From Chloroflexota bacterium (GTDB lineage Bacteria; Chloroflexota; Anaerolineae; Anaerolineales; Anaerolineaceae): a stretch of DNA of 10,114 bases. Below, in pieces: positions 6,415 to 10,114 of this stretch. The notes below the pieces were generated by a model. That model had not been told where the DNA came from. It saw only the letters and a program-made list of their open reading frames with translations, and made no database searches. Each line of letters starts with the position of its first letter. Positions within the stretch are counted from its first letter, which is position 1. The position numbers and the translations under genes were made by a program. Location of the stretch: contig JAEYTI010000145.1 of assembly GCA_023434145.1 (NCBI GenBank), positions 1-10,114 on the forward strand, given 5' to 3'.

Positions 6415-6975
6415 TCATTCGATCAGCCGTCTTCCGCCGTCATACGCTTTTACCGGAAAAATACCTTCCGTTGTAGAGCGTAGATCTTCCACCGTCAGAA
6501 AGGCGTTTGGGTACACGCTGTGAATGATTTGGGTGACCTGCTTTATATGCTTTCGTTTCACTACAGCGTAAATCAACTTCACTGGGCCTGTCGCCCCATG
6601 TCCATCAACACTCGTCACGCCATAACCAGCGTCGTGCAGGCGCTGCATCACCACATCGCCGCCAATCGGCAGGATGGTGCGGACGATGAGCGTGCCGATC
6701 GCCAGCCGGTCTTCGATGAGCATACCGACATAGTTCCCGGCGGCGAACCCAGCCGCATAACCCAGGTACGATGTGACGCTGCCCAGGTTCTGCACCAACT
6801 GCCCAATCGCCACCACCCAGATCAGTACCTCAAAGAAACCCAGGATCGGCGCAAGCCTGCGCTTACCGCGCGAGACAAAAATAATCCGTAAGGTTCCCAG
6901 GGTTACATCTGCTACACGAGCCAAAAAAATCAGCAAGGGCAGAACGACCCAGGCATAAAAATCCGCATTGTCCAT
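6415..6975 (-). CDS. UPF0316 membrane protein (DUF5698 plus DUF2179)
   Basis: A 186-residue protein of the UPF0316 family. Three membrane segments (about 8-24, 41-63 and 67-85) form the DUF5698 part, with the family-typical ADVTLGTLRIIFVSRGKR (22-39) and GFFEVLIWVVAIGQ (46-59). A cytoplasmic DUF2179 domain follows (about 95-175), ending in a LTVEDLRS-type stretch. The protein is full length for the family. Its function is not established; DUF2179 has a ferredoxin-like, GlnB-like fold as far as I recall, which hints at ligand sensing. The start at 6975 has AAGGAGA about eight bases upstream. It lies 24 bases after the lacI stop, and its Shine-Dalgarno falls inside that gap, so co-transcription with the repressor gene is very likely. 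Confidence 0.9.
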   Translation of the reverse strand: MDNADFYAWVVLPLLIFLARVADVTLGTLRIIFVSRGKRRLAPILGFFEVLIWVVAIGQLVQNLGSVTSYLGYAAGFAAGNYVGMLIEDRLAIGTLIVRTILPIGGDVVMQRLHDAGYGVTSVDGHGATGPVKLIYAVVKRKHIKQVTQIIHSVYPNAFLTVEDLRSTTEGIFPVKAYDGGRRLIE

Positions 6976-6999
6976 AAAATGGTCTCCTTAAACAACCAT

Positions 7000-8007
7000 T
7001 TATCCGGTTGATGCTCGAATGAGCAGCCTGGGCCGGATTGAATGGTTGGGTGAAACGCTTTCTCCCTCGATGGCACGGATCAGCATCCGGGCCAATTCTC
7101 GAGCAATATCGTAGGTAGGTTGGTGGATGGTGGTGAGCGGGGGATTGGTGTACTCGGTTTCTTTGATCCCATCATATCCGGCAATCGCCAGCTCTGTGCC
7201 GATGTAAAGTCCCCGCTCTTTGGCCGCGTGCATAACCCCCAAAGCAGTGAGATCATTAATGCCTAGAATGGCTGTGGGCGGGTTTTGCAGCGCCAGCAAT
7301 TTTTGCGCTGCCAGATAGCCCGACTCTTCGGAAAGATCTCCTTGCAACACCAGGCTCGCGTCGAACGCGACCCGCGCATCATCTAACCCAAGACGGTATC
7401 CCTGATACCGTTCCTTCTGGATTACCAGGTTGGGCCGCGCGCCGATAAAAGCGATGCGCGTGTGACCTTTTTGCGCCAGGTGCAAGACCAGATGGCGAAC
7501 ACCCTCCGCATCACCGATATCGATATGTGGATAGCTGGTGGTTCCTTCTCCCTTGCCCAGCGAGACAAAAGGGATGTTTTCCTGCGCCAGAAAACCGATG
7601 CGCCAGTCATCCAGGCGGGTGCGATTGAGGATCAGGCCATCAACGCGCCTGCCGTGAACCCAACGGCGATATTGGTGCTGCTCCTGTTCGCTCTCGGGCG
7701 GGCACGAGGTGACCATCAGATCGATGTTCTGTGTTGCCGCTTCATCGCACAAGCCGGTAAGGAAGTTGACAGAGAAGGGGTCGGAAAAGCGCGGTGAACT
7801 GGTGGGAAGGATATAGCCGATCGTGTCCGTACGTTTCCGGCGGAGCTGCCTGGCTGCATAGCTGGGTTCATAGCCCATCTCGTTCGCAGCCTTCACCACA
7901 CGCTTGCGTGTTTCCTCAGCCACATCGGTGTATCCATCGAGCGCGCGGGATACCGTGGTAATTGAAAGGTTGAGTTTTTCCGCAAGATCGCGTATCGTAA
8001 CCGCCAT
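7000..8007 (-). CDS. LacI/GalR-family transcriptional repressor
   Basis: A 335-residue DNA-binding regulator. Residues 3-25 form the helix-turn-helix (VTIRDLAEKLNLSITTVSRA), and the hinge helix SYAARQLRR (49-57) has the leucine that inserts at a central CG of LacI-type operators. The rest is a periplasmic-binding-protein-like effector domain, with signatures such as RRVDGLILNRT and TAILGINDLTALGVM. Such proteins usually bind a sugar and then leave the operator. ATG 8007 is chosen because TTGGAG lies six bases upstream; in-frame codons at 8013 (ATG) and 8019 (TTG) overlap that Shine-Dalgarno or precede it. The first gene of the minus-strand operon, it is divergent from the lipoprotein gene. 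Copies of AAAACGTTTT lie in its own leader and in the lipoprotein promoter, so it probably represses both. The effector cannot be named from sequence. Confidence 0.95.
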   Translation of the reverse strand: MAVTIRDLAEKLNLSITTVSRALDGYTDVAEETRKRVVKAANEMGYEPSYAARQLRRKRTDTIGYILPTSSPRFSDPFSVNFLTGLCDEAATQNIDLMVTSCPPESEQEQHQYRRWVHGRRVDGLILNRTRLDDWRIGFLAQENIPFVSLGKGEGTTSYPHIDIGDAEGVRHLVLHLAQKGHTRIAFIGARPNLVIQKERYQGYRLGLDDARVAFDASLVLQGDLSEESGYLAAQKLLALQNPPTAILGINDLTALGVMHAAKERGLYIGTELAIAGYDGIKETEYTNPPLTTIHQPTYDIARELARMLIRAIEGESVSPNHSIRPRLLIRASTG

Positions 8008-8017
8008 GCACATCTCC

Positions 8018-8027
8018 AAAACGTTTT
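8018..8027. promoter_or_regulatory. LacI-type operator in the lacI leader
   Basis: AAAACGTTTT is a perfect 10-bp palindrome with the central CG that LacI/GalR regulators prefer. It sits directly upstream of the lacI Shine-Dalgarno and about 10 bases downstream of the predicted lacI transcription start. That is a position for negative autoregulation by roadblock or promoter interference. It is identical to the site at 8107-8116. Confidence 0.75.
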
Positions 8028-8043
8028 ACCTAAGCCATGGTTT

Positions 8044-8071
8044 ATTATAAAGGAATTTGATTTTTCCGCAA
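8044..8071 (-). promoter_or_regulatory. Promoter of the lacI operon
   Basis: On the minus strand TTGCGG (8071-8066) and a perfect TATAAT (8049-8044) are separated by 16 bases. Transcription would start near 8037, just before the operator at 8018-8027, and read into lacI, the UPF0316 gene and the asparagine-synthetase-like gene. The -10 is consensus; the -35 matches only the TTG. Confidence 0.55.
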
Positions 8072-8097
8072 CTGTTGATGAATATGACCGAAGATAA

Positions 8098-8126
8098 TTG
8101 ACTCCCAAAACGTTTTTTCTTATAAT
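8098..8126 (+). promoter_or_regulatory. Strong sigma-70-type promoter of the solute-binding protein gene
   Basis: TTGACT (8098-8103) and TATAAT (8121-8126) are separated by exactly 17 bases, a near-consensus housekeeping promoter. The predicted start is near 8133, giving a leader of about 185 bases. The spacer is occupied by the operator AAAACGTTTT, so repressor and RNA polymerase should exclude each other. Confidence 0.85.
8107..8116. promoter_or_regulatory. LacI-type operator inside the promoter spacer
   Basis: A second exact copy of AAAACGTTTT, preceded by CC as in the first copy, lies between the -35 and -10 of the lipoprotein promoter. The centres of the two copies are 89 bp apart, about 8.5 helical turns. 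Being placed in a promoter, with a LacI-family gene 100 bp away, makes it the repressor's principal target. Confidence 0.82.
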
Positions 8127-8152
8127 AAAATTACCACATAAGCGGTGCGCCG

Positions 8153-8184
8153 GGCTTCTACACGCGCCCTGTACGGTAGAAGCC
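8153..8184 (+). other. Hairpin in the 5' leader of the solute-binding protein mRNA
   Basis: GGCTTCTAC (8153-8161) pairs perfectly with GTAGAAGCC (8176-8184) around a 14-base loop. It lies about 20-50 bases into the predicted transcript. It could stabilise the mRNA, which would suit a highly expressed binding protein, or be part of an attenuation device. No T-run follows, so a plain terminator is unlikely. Confidence 0.4.
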
Positions 8185-8225
8185 ACAGCAAACCAAAAGA
8201 CAACCCGTTTCTTACCCCTGATGCT

Positions 8226-8239
8226 CAAATCGTTTTGGG
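8226..8239. promoter_or_regulatory. Degenerate third operator copy in the lipoprotein leader
   Basis: CAAATCGTTTTGGG is, on the other strand, CCCAAAACGATTTG: one half is the same CCCAAAACG as the promoter operator and the other half has a mismatch. It lies about 120 bp downstream of the promoter operator. LacI-family systems often use such auxiliary sites for looping, but one half-site match could be chance. Confidence 0.4.
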
Positions 8240-8317
8240 CATTCCGGGACATTCAAACAGAAGCGTCTCCTAGGAAGCGCAACAAACCAACTGAATATTT
8301 ACTACAGGAGGGATACG

Positions 8318-10045
8318 ATGAAACGACCGCAAGTCTTCCCAAAGATATTTGTGGCGGTGCTGGTTCTTACCATGCTGCTTGGGGCTTGCCAGCCACAAGC
8401 CACCCAAGAAACTTCTCCACCGGCGGCACCCGGCGCCGCCAACACATCGCCTGCTCAGCCAGCGGACACAGCCGCGCCGCAGGCAACGGATGCAATGCCA
8501 GATCCCTCCGGGCAGGCGGGGGCGGGAACCATCGTCATCGGCCTATCAGAACCCCCAACCACCCTCGATCCGGCGGATCACCGCAGCAGGCCATCGGAAA
8601 CGGTCATCCGCAACATGTTCGATGGGCTGGTTACCCGCGACACGCGCAGCGGCGTGCATATGCAGCTTGCTGAATCGATGGAATGGATGGATGACCAGAC
8701 GCTGGACATCCAGCTCCGGCAGGGAGTCAAGTTCCACAATGGCAGCGAAATGACCGCGGACGATGTGGTTTTCACCTTTGAGCGCATTATCAACGAAAAC
8801 CAGATTGACTATCCTGAAGTACACTCCTCACCCCGCAAAGGCCTGATCGCCCCGCTCGAATCGATTGAGAAAACCGGCGATTACAGCGTGGCAATGCACT
8901 TCAACGCGCCCTGGCCTTCGGCGATGCAGCTTTTGGTGCACCAGCAGATTGTCCCTAAGGCATATATCGAAGAAGTGGGCACCAGGGGATTTGTGGAAAA
9001 CCCGGTTGGCACAGGACCATTTCAGTTTGTTTCGGCCAGCGATGGGTTGGAAGAAGTGGTGCTGGAACGCTTTGACGAATACTACGGCGGTTCTCCCGAT
9101 CTTGCCCCGGTTGGCCTTGCCTGTGTTGAGCGGGTCATCTTCCGTGTCATCCCCGAGGCATCGACGCGCGCAGCCGCCCTACTGGCCGGTGAAGTGCAGA
9201 TCATTCAAAGCGTGCCGAGTGACCTGGTGAGCCGCTTACGCGAGAACAACAATGTAGCCGTAAAGACGGCCCCGGGCACGCAGCCCAAGTGGATCGAGCT
9301 GAACGTCAACCAGCCGCCTTTCGATGATGTGCGCGTGCGCCAGGCGCTCAATTACGCTCTGGACAAAAACTTAATCATCCAGGAAATCTATGAAGGCCGC
9401 GCTGTTGAACTGCCCGGCGCGCTCTCACCTTTCAATAACTTCGTCAACAAGAGTCTCCAACCGTATCCCTATGATATGGAACAAGCCACACGGCTTTTCG
9501 AGGAGGCCGGGTATGGCGACTCAAATAACGACGGCATTCTCGATAAGGACGGGCAGGCGCTTTCCTTTACCATCGATACGCTGGAAGAGCACCGCGCACT
9601 GGCCGAGGCGGCGGCCAATCTGCTGCAAGAGGCCGGCGTCGATGCCAGCGTTCGCTTCTGGGAATACAGCGTGGTGCAGCCAATGCTGCTGGCCGGCGAG
9701 CGCCAGGCCTACCTGGACGATTGGGGCGACTCCGCTTTTGACCCGGTGGGGCATTTCGAGGCGAAGTGGCATGGCTTTGTGGAAGGCCAGCCTTATGGGC
9801 GCGGCAATTTCTCTGGCTATAACAATGAGCGTGTCAATGAGCTGGTCAAGATGGGCGAGACCACGGTCGACACTGCCGAGCGCCAGACGATCTACGATGA
9901 AGCACAGCAGATTGTCTACGAAGAAGCGCCGGCCATCTTCCTCATCCTTCCTGAAGAAGTGGAAGCTTCACTGATGACGGTGATGAACTGGGAGCCCGCT
10001 TCCGACAGCCGGGTAAACCTGCACGATGTGTGCTTGAACCAATAA
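8318..10045 (+). CDS. ABC-transporter solute-binding lipoprotein, family 5
   Basis: A 575-residue extracytoplasmic binding protein of the SBP_bac_5 (DppA/OppA-like) family, which captures oligopeptides, nickel or oligosaccharides for an ABC importer. Residues 1-23 are a lipoprotein signal peptide with lipobox LGAC (Cys24 as lipid anchor). A Pro/Ala/Thr-rich linker (25-70) follows. The binding domain includes TLDPADHRS (82-90), LAESMEWMDDQTLDIQLRQG (117-136), FHNGSEMTADDVVFTFER (139-156), NPVGTGPF (228-235) and FDDVRVRQALNYALDK (335-350). A Ca2+-loop-like DSNNDGILDKDG lies at 401-412. Length is normal for the family. The start at 8318 has AGGAGGG five bases upstream. Its promoter carries a LacI-type operator, so a carbohydrate substrate is more likely than a peptide. 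Permease genes would be expected downstream, beyond the window. Confidence 0.93.
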   Translation: MKRPQVFPKIFVAVLVLTMLLGACQPQATQETSPPAAPGAANTSPAQPADTAAPQATDAMPDPSGQAGAGTIVIGLSEPPTTLDPADHRSRPSETVIRNMFDGLVTRDTRSGVHMQLAESMEWMDDQTLDIQLRQGVKFHNGSEMTADDVVFTFERIINENQIDYPEVHSSPRKGLIAPLESIEKTGDYSVAMHFNAPWPSAMQLLVHQQIVPKAYIEEVGTRGFVENPVGTGPFQFVSASDGLEEVVLERFDEYYGGSPDLAPVGLACVERVIFRVIPEASTRAAALLAGEVQIIQSVPSDLVSRLRENNNVAVKTAPGTQPKWIELNVNQPPFDDVRVRQALNYALDKNLIIQEIYEGRAVELPGALSPFNNFVNKSLQPYPYDMEQATRLFEEAGYGDSNNDGILDKDGQALSFTIDTLEEHRALAEAAANLLQEAGVDASVRFWEYSVVQPMLLAGERQAYLDDWGDSAFDPVGHFEAKWHGFVEGQPYGRGNFSGYNNERVNELVKMGETTVDTAERQTIYDEAQQIVYEEAPAIFLILPEEVEASLMTVMNWEPASDSRVNLHDVCLNQ

Positions 10046-10088
10046 TCGACACCATCCGGTCCTTCACGCAGGGGGGAAGGATACGGGG

Positions 10089-10114
10089 GTGCACGCGCCG
10101 GGAAGATTTCTCAC
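10089..10114 (+). CDS. Possible 5' end of the next gene, perhaps a permease
   Basis: After the lipoprotein stop, 69 bases remain. They contain a G-rich Shine-Dalgarno-like stretch (GGGGGGAAGG, 10071-10080) followed by GTG at 10089, which opens a frame beginning MHAPGRFL up to the window edge. Family-5 binding-protein genes are commonly followed by two permease genes, so a translated gene here is plausible. Eight codons are too few to identify it, and the GTG start is a guess. Confidence 0.22.

Noticed and set aside
7051..7062. TGAAACGCTTTC, an operator-like or cre-like palindrome
   Set aside because: It lies deep inside the lacI coding sequence, codes normally for conserved-position residues there, and differs from the AAAACGTTTT sites in the divergent promoter region.
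8098..8673. 191-codon + strand frame beginning in the promoter
   Set aside because: It starts upstream of the predicted transcript start, overlaps the real lipoprotein gene in another frame, and has a low-complexity composition typical of a shadow frame.
9518..9553. EF-hand-like DSNNDGILDKDG as a sign of a special calcium-dependent binding protein
   Set aside because: Similar Asp/Asn-rich loops are common at this place in family-5 binding proteins, so it is not unusual.

Overview
The window looks like a chromosomal stretch from a moderately GC-rich, free-living bacterium. The gene families (a divergent P-II-like protein, a UPF0316 membrane protein, a shortened asparagine-synthetase homologue, and a family-5 solute-binding lipoprotein with a LacI regulator), the Shine-Dalgarno-led starts and the sigma-70-type promoters would suit a member of the Chloroflexota (Anaerolineae-like). 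That assignment is an impression from family content, not a proof. No rRNA, tRNA, CRISPR array, insertion sequence or phage gene is visible.

Left block (1-1747, + strand): a two-gene operon encodes a small P-II-like signalling protein and, 10 bases later, a CaCA-family Na+/Ca2+-type antiporter. It probably starts from an extended -10 promoter near base 100 and ends at a hairpin just after the antiporter.

Middle block (1699-4870, - strand): a long XPD/DinG-type iron-sulfur helicase carries an N-terminal RecB/Cas4-type nuclease domain. It has no Shine-Dalgarno but has an extended -10 element only 10 bases from its ATG, so its mRNA may be leaderless. Upstream of it is a DUF421 (YetF-like) membrane protein. 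Two long perfect palindromes with arms of 22 and 24 bp lie at the gene borders.

Right block (4973-10114): a divergent regulatory unit. On the minus strand a LacI-family repressor, a UPF0316 (DUF5698/DUF2179) membrane protein and an asparagine-synthetase-like enzyme lacking a working glutaminase site form a tight operon that ends at a hairpin. On the plus strand a family-5 solute-binding lipoprotein is driven by a textbook promoter (TTGACT-17-TATAAT). A palindromic LacI-type operator, AAAACGTTTT, fills that promoter's spacer. A second copy lies in the lacI leader, and a third, degenerate copy lies in the lipoprotein leader. The repressor therefore very likely controls both its own operon and the uptake gene. 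The next gene (perhaps a permease) may begin in the last 26 bases.

The best candidates for something new are the P-II-like/CaCA pair, a plausible second-messenger-gated cation antiporter, and the linking of a glutaminase-dead asparagine-synthetase homologue and UPF0316 to a LacI uptake regulon.
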